From positions 1,101,635 to 1,165,634 of the forward strand of contig JADANN010000374.1 in assembly GCA_018806985.1 (NCBI GenBank): 64,000 nt of DNA, in the 5' to 3' direction. Both the position numbers and the translations under genes were made by a program. The notes under the pieces were generated by a model. It saw only the letters and a list, made by a program, of their open reading frames with translations, was not told where the DNA came from and searched no databases. The DNA is from Angiostrongylus vasorum (taxonomy: Eukaryota > Nematoda > Chromadorea > Rhabditida > Metastrongylidae). Below, in pieces: positions 47,136-57,001 of the stretch. Each line of letters opens with the position of its first letter. Position 1 is the stretch's first letter.

Positions 47136-49020
47136 GAACATTTGAACCGACACGTCAGCGTGGAATAGCACAGGCAATCGCCTACACACGTCCGAACTTG
47201 CAGAACAATGCATACAGACGATACAAGAAGATCTTAAGGTCAGAAGAACAGCAGGTCGAAACTGCAGAGACTGGGAAAAGCATTCGCAAAGCCCATCGAA
47301 GCTTGACCAATTACAAAACCAAAATGATTGCACTCGGACGCCCAGACGGAACAGTTACAGCGTCCAGAAAGACGGTGAAGAAAAATCATTCGCGATTACT
47401 ACTCGGATCTGTTCAACAGCTACGTCCTCTTGCCCTCATATGAAATAAAGAAGGATGGATATGTCGTACCACTGGTTTGCCGTTCCGAAATCCGACATGC
47501 TATTTCGTCGGTGAAAAATCGAGCAGCACCAGTTCCAGGCAGGATAAGATCTGAACACCTGAAGCAGCTCCCACCAGTCTTCGTAAACACACTAGCTCGG
47601 TTCTTCACACATTACTTGTCTGAAAGCAAGGTCGCTACTCAGTGGAAGACCAGCAAGACCGTGCTGTTGTTCAAGAAGGGTGACCTCCATCGGCAACTAT
47701 CGTGCAATCTGCCTGCCGTCTGTTGTCTACAAACTTTTCACACGAGTCATCTTGAAATGGATTGACAGAACACTGGATGAAAAGCATCCATGTGAGGAAG
47801 CACGGTTTCGAAAAGGATTTACTGCGATGGACCACACCACATGAGAACAGAATTCACTAAAGTATCGCGAGAGTACAAAAGACCGCTCTGTCTCACCTTC
47901 ATCGATTTACAAAAGGCCTTTGATTCAGTCGAGATAGATGCAGTCTTGGAAGCCCTGGATAGTCAAGGAGTCCCTACTCACTACATAAAGATTCTTCGTG
48001 AGCTGTACAAAAATTTCACAACCAAGGTATCACCATTCTACGACGATATTATCACTGACGTCAAAACAGGAGTTAGGCAAGGCGATACAATCTCGCCAAA
48101 ATTATTTACCGCCACCCTCCAGAACGTCATGTGAAAACTGGAATGGGATAATATGGGAGTGGAAATCGATGGTCGGCACATCTTCGCTTTGCTGATGACA
48201 CAGTCCTTATAACACCAAACATTAGCCAAGCGGAACGTAAGTTTGCCGACTTTGATAAAGCCTATGGAGACTGGTCTTCGACTTAATTTCACAAAAAACG
48301 ATGCTCATGAAAAATGAATTGATATCGTACGCTCCATTCACGCTCAACGGAACGAATATCTCCGAATGTTCCAGTTATGTCTATCTAGGTCGGGAAATCA
48401 ATATGATGAACGACTTAGCTCCAGAGTTGAGCAGAAGGAAACGAGCGGCTTGGGGAGCTTGCAAGAGCATCGAGGATGTAGTGAAGAGAACAAAGAACAC
48501 CCGACTCCGTGCCTACCTTTTCGACTCAACGATACTTCCTGCTCTAACGTATGCGTCAGAAACCTGATCGCTGCGTAAGCAGGATGAAAGACCACTAAGC
48601 GTTGTCGAACGTGCAGTCGAAAGGACGATGCTAAGAGTATCCCGTTCCACACAAGTAACGGAAGGGATCCGAAGCTCCGATCTGCGTCAACGACCAAAAA
48701 CCAAAGATGCCGTTCTGTACACTAAACAGTGGAAGACAAGATGGGTCGGAACACGTAATACGTATGAATGACAAGCGATGGACAAGAGCCATTGGTGACT
48801 GTATTCATCAGGACATCAAACGCACTGTAGGAAGTCGACCCAATGGTCAGAATTCCTCACGAAAAGTCTGGAAGAATGGCATGATGCTCAACAAGTCCCT
48901 AGAGTAACCAGAACCCACTGGGGTACTCTTGCACCCGACAAGGAAAAATGGAAGGTTTACTGGTGCCCGTTCGAGTCACTCCACGACCTCCGGGCGATTG
49001 CTGATACAGACGATTGAACG
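47130..49020 (+). mobile_element. RTE-type retrotransposon, 5' truncated, longest RT copy on +
   Basis: Begins within the post-endonuclease linker (about 47130). 47430-47765 encodes VKNRAAPVPGRIRSEHL and WKTSKTVLLFKKGDL. 47841-48134 encodes EYKRPLCLTFIDLQKAFDSV and VRQGDTISPKLFTATLQNVM. LRFADDTVLITPNISQAE (FADD catalytic Asp pair) follows near 48180-48235. 48301-48567 encodes LNGTNISECSSYVYLGREIN and ELSRRKRAAWGACKSIEDVV. The C-terminus with NDKRWTRAIGDCIHQDIKRT ends near 49015. Three or more frameshifts and in-frame stops separate the parts. The endonuclease is absent. Its left edge abuts a repeat C copy. Confidence 0.85.
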
Positions 49021-49194
49021 GAAAAGTGAACACTTGTTTATTTGGCGATCAGTGGATCAATTACTTCTTTAAGAAGTCCAAACAAAGCGCGTATTATTGT
49101 AGTGTTTCTACATAGGGATACATGTGATTTGGTATTTGTAAAAACAATTGAAATACCTGTTTCCATCTGCTTTCCACAGCGCTATTAAGTTTTC

Positions 49195-49605
49195 CTCTCT
49201 TTCCCCCACGTCCTCGCTAAGGCTAACCGCCTCTTCGTGGCTGGGAGTGCTCCTGGGTGTCGGCCTACGATGTACACCGGGAATTCGTTCCCACAACAGG
49301 GCCACCGAAGCCTATAAGGAGTCTGCCATTTCCATCCTGAAGCCCAGCTAACAGTAAACGAATACAGGGAGTCACCATTTGTTGATATCAGACTAGTCAC
49401 ATAATGGGAAATCTTCCTCTAATCCACAAGGGCTCGGCGATGGTCTGGCGTGATGACTACTTGAGGAGGACTTCGGTTAAGCTGACCACAGGACTCCAGG
49501 GTACCGCAATTGCTAAATCTGCAAATATCTGGAGAATGGTAATTAGGCCGGGGGCCACACAGGCAGTGCATACGGGTCATCCAATTATCCAAGTAAGCAA
49601 GTTTT
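49195..49605 (+). repeat. Repeat C, complete copy
   Basis: cttcgtggctgggagtgctc, gtgtcggcctacgatgtac, gaagcccagctaacag, gatatcagactagtcac, ccgcaattgctaaatctgc, atacgggtcatccaat. Confidence 0.72.
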
Positions 49606-50619
49606 TTTTCGACATGAGTTAGTAATCGTCATTGTTTTATTGGCACGACGACGATGTCACCGCCAAGCCTAAGATTTGAAATGGTTGCCCATCAAATGTT
49701 TTCCACTTAAAACCAATTGAGCTGATTCATTAATTCATTAGCTTCGCTGCGCTGCGGAGATGAACAAGTCTGGTGAGCTTTTCCATTGTTAGATGGATCC
49801 ATTTCCCGACAAGGACGACAAAAATTAAGAGAACGTCATTTAAAGATATGACAAAGACAGAGTAGAAATCTTATCTCTTAAACGCCTTTCGTATTCTGAA
49901 GATTTTAGGACAATGGGCGGATCCTTCTTGTAACATACTTACAAGACTCTAACGGAACCTTGAATGTGGTCCGTTTTGCAGAATACTTTTTGGAAACCGT
50001 GGTTGATGCTTATCCAATGTTGTTAATGTGCACAGTGTGATAGTATTCGTAAAAAATCGCATAGAGCACTCAGTAAGCATGCGGTACACTGTCTGAGAAG
50101 ATCTCTACGGTGCCCTTTTTTGGAGACATCCATGGGTAATGATCTCTGTCGGACTGAATCGCTTCCATTTCGAAGATGACTTCTCATACGGGTCCCAAGA
50201 AAAGCGTTGTTGGCGGCTTTCAAATCGCAGGGAGGTCCGACGAAACCTTGTTCAACCTTGAATCTTTCTCTTTACTCAAGTTCTTTATCATTACTCAATT
50301 TTCGGAGAGAAGAAAAGTTGTGATTCTTTTTTTGGCGCAGTAATGACATGAAGACGTAGAAAAGAGTAAAGGAGAAGTTTCCATTTATCGACTCATTCCA
50401 TAGTCGGAGATGGTCATAATCAAACCCTTCCGTTCATCAAAGCCAATAGCGAAACATTGTATTCACATAGGTCTCGATATCGTCTCTTGAAACTTGTTTC
50501 TTTCTGAACTGCTTTTTAAAGAGTGTTTTTCTCCCTGTACCGCTGAAGGTTACAAGGAGGTTTTGAAGTTAACATTTATCTACTATTAATTGCGTTACAG
50601 TCGATTAAGTAACTGTAGT
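49606..50619. other. No gene recognised
   Basis: Only one minus frame over 60 codons (50023-50223), without a recognisable domain. Confidence 0.55.
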
Positions 50620-50781
50620 TTACTCTAGATGCCCTGCGACACACACATGGTCCTTGGTTCGATCCACCGCCCCGGATTTACAAGCTTTCCATTCCTTCGC
50701 GGTCGGCAAATTGGTATCAGACTTGTCTGAGAGGGTAGCAGCAGTGCATCGATACATCGATTGGCCACTCCTGGTCAATAT
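50620..50781 (+). repeat. Repeat B head, split by a repeat D insertion
   Basis: Box B-like ttggttcgatccac, ggtatcagacttgtctgag, and ttggccactcctggtcaat. Its continuation resumes at 51167 after repeat D. Confidence 0.72.
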
Positions 50782-51166
50782 TTTTTTTATTTTTTTTTAT
50801 ATGACACGTCTTCACGTCTACTGTGCGAATCCCAGCACTTCTCACATTCGATTCATTTCCTGGCATCCATTGTTCATGAAGATCTTCCAAGTTTTTATAT
50901 GTGGCTTCGGTTGCTGTTTGAGGATTTTCATTTCATCTTGAATGCCGCAGAATGCCGGTCGAGCAATTCTTCCAAGAGTCCTGAGATAGCCGAGCTGGAG
51001 CGTTCGCATTTGGATTACAAAGACTGATTTTTTTCCCCCAGACAAGTCCAATACCAATTCTCCGACCTTGAGAGGATGAGAGGCTACGTTAGTCCTGAGC
51101 AGAATCGAACTAGCACCATGCTCGTGATGACGGACACCACTACCACTGTGCTATCCACCCCCTGTG
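50782..51166 (-). repeat. Repeat D inserted in repeat B, with 11-bp target-site duplication
   Basis: A T-rich start (50782-50800), gtcttcacgtctactgtgcg, gaatgccggtcgagcaattc, cccccagacaagtccaatac, cgaactagcaccatgctcgt, and accactgtgctatcc at the end. The 11-mer ctggtcaatat flanks it at 50771-50781 and 51167-51177. Confidence 0.85.
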
Positions 51167-51290
51167 CTGGTCAATATATGAGCTAAATATCTATTCATCT
51201 CTAACGATGCTTAATGAAGTCGAATGCATGGCTCATCCACTGAGGATCGATCGACGTCGAACGCTTTATCCTTTATCACTCATGAAAGAC
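51167..51290 (+). repeat. Repeat B tail, continuation after repeat D
   Basis: ctggtcaatatatgagc, tctaacgatgcttaatgaag, gatcgatcgacgtcgaacgc and a tail tttatcctttatc. Ends about 130 bp before the RPRD1 start codon. Confidence 0.72.
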
Positions 51291-51417
51291 GAGTAGAGCT
51301 GTGTAGTAATGTGCTCCAGTCATAGATTGTGCGCCGTTGGAACACGCCCAGTTGGTGTTCTGGACGGCGACGGCCACAAACATCTCGGGAAACGGTTGAG
51401 GTTCACGGTGACTTCAA

Positions 51418-54400
51418 ATGTCGGGGTTTTCGGAAGCGGCTATGCGCGAACGTCTAAGTAAGCTGAGACCTCAGCAGGACTGTATTAATACCCTTTCAAT
51501 GTGGTTGATGCACCATCATCGACATACCGATGAGATTGTCCAGATATGGCTGAAGGTATTTGAAGTTTAAATTTCTATCCAGAAAACTTTCTAGTGGCTT
51601 TTTCTTTGCCCCTTTGACTTGGCTTTGTAGGAGGTGAGAAAGGAGACGAATTCTTCGCAAATCGTCAATTTGCTGTACATTGCCAATGACGTTATCCAGA
51701 ACAGTCGTAAAAAGAATCCTGAAATGATGGCGAAGTTCTTCACCGTTCTGGAACCAGCATTCCGGTTGGTTGTCGGCTCACTAGTTTATTAAATATTCTA
51801 GTGAACGGTGGAGTTTGACTGCTTAGAGAAAGAGCCGTCACAAGTAGAGCCGGTGTAGCTATGGAAGCGTAGATATCCACATGTCTGTACTGTTTCTTTT
51901 TTCTCTGCTTGGTTCGTTTTCAGTGGTGTCCACCAATGGAGACTCCTGTTAGATCCCTTAAAATTAGCGCTGTAATCTCTTAATTCAAGACACGCCGCAA
52001 AGATTTCTGGACCAGAACTTGATAAAGCAATGATCAAAACACTGAACGTATGGAGGGACCGACAGATTTACAACGAGGATCAGTTGGGAATGTAGGTTTT
52101 TTTTTGGCTGCATTTAATTTTGTTGTGCCCAGTTGTTCTACAGTTTTGCAGTCATTACTTTGGATTCCCATGAGGTTTTTCGTATTTCTAAGTTATTTCA
52201 GCCTTAGCTTTCTTCATGACATTAGACTTTTTTTAGCTTGGACGCTGTGGTGAAACGAAGGAAGTCTACTGGTAGTAACAACGTAACTTCGCACCACTCA
52301 CATGTCCACGCTCCTCACGTTCCCGAGCTTTTTCCGACATCAGTAGGTTTATTCTATTTTCTTTTACCCATGCTATAGTTAATGGTCACCACAGTCTATT
52401 CTTCAGTCCCAGTACTACTAATTAAGAAAAAGGGCGGTAGATTGGTACCAGACTTACCTGGGAGGATAGCAGCACTGGCTCGATGCATTTGTAGGCCATC
52501 GGGAGTCATTGCAAAGGCCAGATATGCATTCATTCCCTTCCAGCAATGCTTAGTGAACTCGGACGCATGGCGCATGCATCACGGATTGATCAACTCCGAG
52601 AGCTTTATTCTTTTTCTTTATCCTTTATTTCTCATTAACATTTGTAATCCTTGATATAATCTGGGTAGTTATTGCCCTATTGGTCTTCTATAGTTGTTGA
52701 AGATTAGGCACTTTTGTCTTCCTGTGGGTCGGAATAAAGGATAAAGGATAAAGCTTTCTGCGTTGATCAATCCCCTGAGGGATGCGCCATGCATTGGCCT
52801 TTATTAAGTATCGTTGGAGGTGATTGAATGATCTCGTTTGCATTTGTACTGTTCGTCTAGTACCCACATGAGTTTCCTTAGCACCGTATCTAGAAAGGTG
52901 CGAGTTTTCTCACAAATCACTCGGGTAGTTTTTGAATGGTCTGCTTCGATTAACGGCTTCAGATGACTCCCATCAAGTGATGACGCTCGGCCACGACCTT
53001 CTTCATTATGAACACTCATCTTGTCAGTACGAAACTTTAGGAAACATCTGTGCATTAGAAGCGTAGAAAGCCATCACGGCACATGTTGGATATTTCGAAT
53101 TGTTATCATTTTTTATTTCCAAATTTAAATTCACGAGCCAAAACAACTCGGTTTTCGTGATCGAAGATGCCATTCTAGCCAGCGCAAAATTGTTGTACAT
53201 GAAATATTAGAAAACGATGCTGTGTGAAATATCGTTAAGAAAGAAGTCGATATTAAAGATGTGTACAGCAGTGCGATCAACGATAAATACTTGTTGCAAA
53301 ATATGTTTATAAAGTTAGTAATAATAAGATGCTATCTTCTTTTTGCACTAGTGTCGTCTATAAATTTTAGGTGACCTAATAATTTAACACATAATTTTCC
53401 ACATTTGTTTCTTATGATGCCTCAGAAGTGAAAATAATGGCCGCTTTAACTTAAAACCACTAAGCTCATGTTGAAGTTCATTAATTAACACAAGAACAGT
53501 GATCCTGGGATATTTGCAAAACTGGGACCCCGGACCAGATTCGATTTGTAACTTATGCTCCCCATCCTTACTATTTTTTTTGTGCTCTCCATTTTTTTTG
53601 TGATCTCGTTGACGGATGATTGCCCATGGCAGCATTAGGGTAAGAAAAAAAACTTGCTGAGAAAAGGCAAAGCAGGGGCTTCTGTGGTGCAGTGGGTAAT
53701 GTGTGGATACCCGGAAAGGGCATTCACAGGTTCGAGTCTTCTGGTGTGTGATCCACGTATTGCAAATATCTCAACATCGTTATGGTTATATTTCACATAA
53801 TATCCTTCCATGAAAAATAATAGGCATCAAATAAGAAGTTAAATATTAACGTAAAAACTCTTAAAATGTGTCGATCGTTGCCTTCAAGATATTTTTATTC
53901 TACCAGGATAGAACACCAATTTTATGGGCCATCAATTTCAGCAAACATATTTTCCACCATTTCTAGCACAGAGGCTTGTGTTCTGAGCACATTTGCAATA
54001 GAACAAGTGGGATTTCATGCATTTTCAAATTGTGGTGTTCCCCTACTATTGCTGATATTCGTGTGGCATCCACGGTTACTTTGGAATTTCTAAAAGTTTA
54101 AAATCTGTTTCTAATTTTTCGAGGATTTCACTGCTAGCTTTGTTCGTAATCACAGTGTTGATTCTTGAGAACCATATATGCGCTTCGGACGATAGAGAAA
54201 AAGTCATTTCTTTAAATATATGGAATTAATCACTCCTACAATGTACTGGTGATCAGTAAGCCGTCGTCAGTTGTCGAAACCAAACATTGTGTGTTAATAT
54301 TCCACAAATGCATCTCTTTTTGTAGCCTACCGAAACGAGCTTGGTGTAGATGGCCTTCCAGACAGGAAAAAAGTATGCTAGGTGACGCCTTTATTTTAAT

Positions 54401-56596
54401 TTTGAAAATAAGTTAGACTAGTCAACATGTGTTTAAATTGTTGAACTTACACGAGGTTGATAATAAGGTTTACTCGGTTAACGTTTCGACGTCCTTGTCT
54501 TTATCACGTCTGATGATCCGAGTAAGTGGTCCACAATTGTTTTTCATCTCTAAGAAGTCTCTCTTCTCTTCTAAGATTTGTAAGTTAGACTTCCACCGAT
54601 TTATGCTGAAGTCCAGCATTCGTCTTACACACCGGCAAGATTCTCGAACGCAAACAAGCCGAACGACCATGTGATACGTGGTGCTGCTCTTCCGATATGC
54701 AAGAGTATTTGTATTTTATCCAGAAAACGTCATAAACATGGATGCGAACTTATTTTGCAGTTTAACTTATTCTTCGAGTAAGCTTATATTATGGCAGACC
54801 GCGGCTAACTATCATTTGCATCCTTGTCAAAAACTGTGAAAAAAAAGCGTTATGCTAGAATCTGGAGCTCTGCGTTGAATTTTCCCAATGATTAACAGTA
54901 ACCTTTTATATTATCGATGGTATCTTGCTGGTGATAAGCTGCAAATAGTAGAGTATACTCTATCTATGTTTTTCGTCTTCTGTATGTATGACCTTCTTCC
55001 ATATTAATTGGTTCATGCTATATATTGTACTCTAAGAAGTACAGTTCTTATTTTTACCAAAAATCTCCTTTGATTGATCCGACACTTGAAAACTTCTGGT
55101 TAAATGACTTAAACTATATCGTCAATAAAATGTGATTGTTCTATCCTATGTTTGATTCGGATGTGTTGATATCTGATGCGTTCGTACTAATTTTTCCCCC
55201 CCCCCACTTTTTTTCAGGTCACAGCTCCCGCCCCGCCTCCTGAATATGATTCAGAGTCCGTTAGCACAAATGTAACGGAGGTATTGGAATCCCTACGTAA
55301 ACTTGATTATCCACCCAGTGCGGATGCTGAAGTTAGACACAAGATTGCATCTTACTCTGAAATGATTGCCACGCCACAATCGCTGGACACAATTAGGAAC
55401 AGTGCAGAGGCGAGGAAGTTGTTATCGGAAATTGCTGAAGCCGAACCACTTGTGAAAGAATACTGTCAAAGGTGTTTTATTTTGTTTTTATTAAAAAGTG
55501 GTCCCTAATATTTTAACTAGTAAAGTAGCCATTTTGATTTCGTCTTTCCGTATTCATAATTTTCAAAAGCATCCCAATTTGCCCGGAGCGTGTAATGCCA
55601 TGGATAAAGATGCCCCCTGCAGTACACACTTGGTCGTTGCATGGTTCCATCCTGCATCCTGGGCTCACCAAGGCTTCAGTACATGAGCGAGGGGGTAAAT
55701 TATCGGCGGACTTGTCTGAAAGGATGAAAACACTGACTTGATATAATAGTACGTCACGGTGAGTAATCATGTCGGTTAGGTACACATTCAGTCACCTTCA
55801 ACGGTGCTCGATGAAATGGAATGCATGGCGCATCACCAAGGGATTGGTCGACTCAAACATTTTTTATGCTGTGTCGTTTTATTCTGTTTGTCAACTTTTT
55901 CTGGTTCATTTTCGTCTCAAACTAGATCTCAAAATGTTTATACTTTGTTTATAATATAGTTTTCCACCTTAATGTTTACATTTTTTGATGTGGATTTCAG
56001 CCATGTTATATAGGTTGGCCGATGAAATGCTAGAACGCAGAAATTTGCAAAAACTTTTTGACGATATGATTGTCAACGTTCGAGCAACTGTCGACCTTCA
56101 TGAAAGATTGCTGAAGGAGGTGAAGAGGAAAGAGGAGCGTGCGCGTAGTGATCTTTGTGAGGTGAAACTGCCTAATTAATTATTCATCATCCTATTCTTC
56201 CTCAAGTATGATTATCATTATCAGCGTACTCAAACATAATTTACTAGGTCAAACGGCTTGTAAACTCAAACTTTACTAGTGAATTACGTATCAGTGTACC
56301 CTTCCAGGCTCCGAGGAAGGCGATACTGCCGAGACATCAGCTACCGTTGTGTTATATGTATTCTTTTTGTACGGAAGTAAACGTGTGCTGTATAACAACC
56401 TCGCGATTACTGAAAAACAGAACGACGCATTTATAATCTAATGCCGAAGTTAATAGAAAGTCGATCTTGGGAACTGTTCTAATTTTCTACTTGATTTCTC
56501 TTCCAGGTGAGAAAGGCGTTCGATTCGTTGCCGGATCTAACGGAAGTGATTGAAGATGCTCCACTCCCGACTCTGGAGAATCTCTTTGATCTCTGA
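51418..56596 (+). CDS. RPRD1/CREPT-type CID-domain protein (CTD-interacting), complete, 7 exons
   Basis: Exons that I joined by splice sites and phase: 51418-51555, 51631-51764, 51990-52091, 52237-52342, 55218-55471, 56014-56161 and 56507-56596. All junctions are GT-AG and in frame, giving 323 aa; vertebrate RPRD1A/B are of similar length. The N-terminus MSGFSEAAMRERLSKL and the segment LLYIANDVIQNSRKKNPE (residues about 60-77) are typical of the CID fold that binds the RNA polymerase II C-terminal domain; TLNVWRDRQIY is the last CID helix. Residues about 125-175 form a linker rich in Ser, His and Pro. Residues about 175-310 are a coiled coil with RHKIAS, EYCQRLADEMLERR and VRKAFDSLPDL, and the end APLPTLENLF matches the RPRD1 C-terminal signature. 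Known for the family: binds Pol II CTD and recruits phosphatase in the nucleus. The start is chosen because the first residues align with MSSFSESAL-type family starts. C. elegans relatives are the cids genes; which one is orthologous was not tested. Intron 4 (2.9 kb) carries repeats and a mariner remnant. Confidence 0.93.
52430..52640 (+). repeat. Repeat B, 5'-truncated sense copy in RPRD1 intron 4
   Basis: ggtaccagacttacctggg, gatgcatttgtaggccatc, tccagcaatgcttagtg, gattgatcaactccgagagc and a tail of tttatt/ctttatcc units. Confidence 0.72.
52733..52830 (-). repeat. Repeat B tail fragment in RPRD1 intron 4
   Basis: aataaaggataaaggataaa, gttgatcaatcccctgaggg, gcgccatgcattggcc, atcgttggaggtgattg. 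Only the 3' part of the unit remains; a mariner remnant follows at once. Confidence 0.68.
52830..53060 (-). pseudogene. Mariner-type transposase N-terminal remnant
   Basis: The minus-strand frame 52804-53055 reads GRGRASSLDGSHLKPLIEAD and then HSKTTRVICEK, resembling the RGRPS...LK-LIEADPSQTTRE-A segment of mariner transposase N-terminal helix-turn-helix domains. The catalytic DD34D part is not seen. It sits in RPRD1 intron 4, beside a truncated repeat B. Confidence 0.5.
53490..53840 (+). repeat. Repeat A variant with well-kept tRNA-like boxes, RPRD1 intron 4
   Basis: Box A-like tgtggtgcagtgggtaatg and box B-like caggttcgagtcttc, 35 bases apart, fit an RNA polymerase III internal promoter better than other A copies. 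The tail is tgcaaatatctcaacatcg then aggcatcaaataagaagtt. Confidence 0.65.
55590..55870 (+). repeat. Repeat B, sense copy in RPRD1 intron 5
   Basis: cttggtcgttgcatggttcc, gcggacttgtctgaaagg, gtacgtcacggtgag, cattcagtcaccttcaacgg, ggcgcatcaccaagggattg. The head lacks a clean box A. Confidence 0.65.
56225..56360 (+). mobile_element. Penelope-like terminal fragment in RPRD1 intron 6
   Basis: cttccaggctccgaggaagg, then a damaged GAGA box and atcagctaccgttgtg near 56305-56355 match the hammerhead end of the Penelope-like copies. Both core boxes carry changes. It lies between exons 6 and 7. Confidence 0.45.
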
Positions 56597-56969
56597 TGTT
56601 ATGCACACAGTATTTCTGCTTTACCATACTTTGTTCTTTTTATCAGTCGCGTCCTCTTGGTCGAGCCCTTCAGTGGTGCGATCGTGTTCTTCCTCTGTTC
56701 GATGTGTTAGTGAGGTATTCAGTGCGGGTTACGATTCAACCTATTGATGTATTATATTAGTGTCCCTTATGTACATATGAAAAAATCCTTTCTTGAATCT
56801 GGTTTGGTTCGTTTTTCAGAACTTCATTGATGTATATTTATTATATGCACAAATTTGTTTTGGGTGAAGCTTTCTCACATTAATTTAACATTAATGAGGT
56901 ACTTACCTATCATATTTCCGCCTATAAACATTCCTCCACTACGCCCTATCGTCTTTTGTAGTTGTGGAC

Positions 56970-56990
56970 ACGGTTAGCCCTTTTTTTAGC
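56970..56990 (+). promoter_or_regulatory. Possible trans-splice (spliced leader) acceptor of drg-2
   Basis: A run of seven T followed by AG (56981-56989) lies 12 bases before the DRG2 start codon, with no upstream in-gene exon needed. Such a pyrimidine run plus AG just before an internal gene of a nematode operon is the usual spliced-leader acceptor. The role is inferred. Confidence 0.45.
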
Positions 56991-57001
56991 TCTAGGTAAT
57001 A

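Noticed and set aside
55980..56020. ATG at 55985 or acceptor at 56000 (tttcag) as the start of RPRD1 exon 6
   Set aside because: These give a stop or lose the frame from exon 5; the acceptor tatatag ending at 56013 joins EYCQ to RLADEMLERR exactly as in the family.
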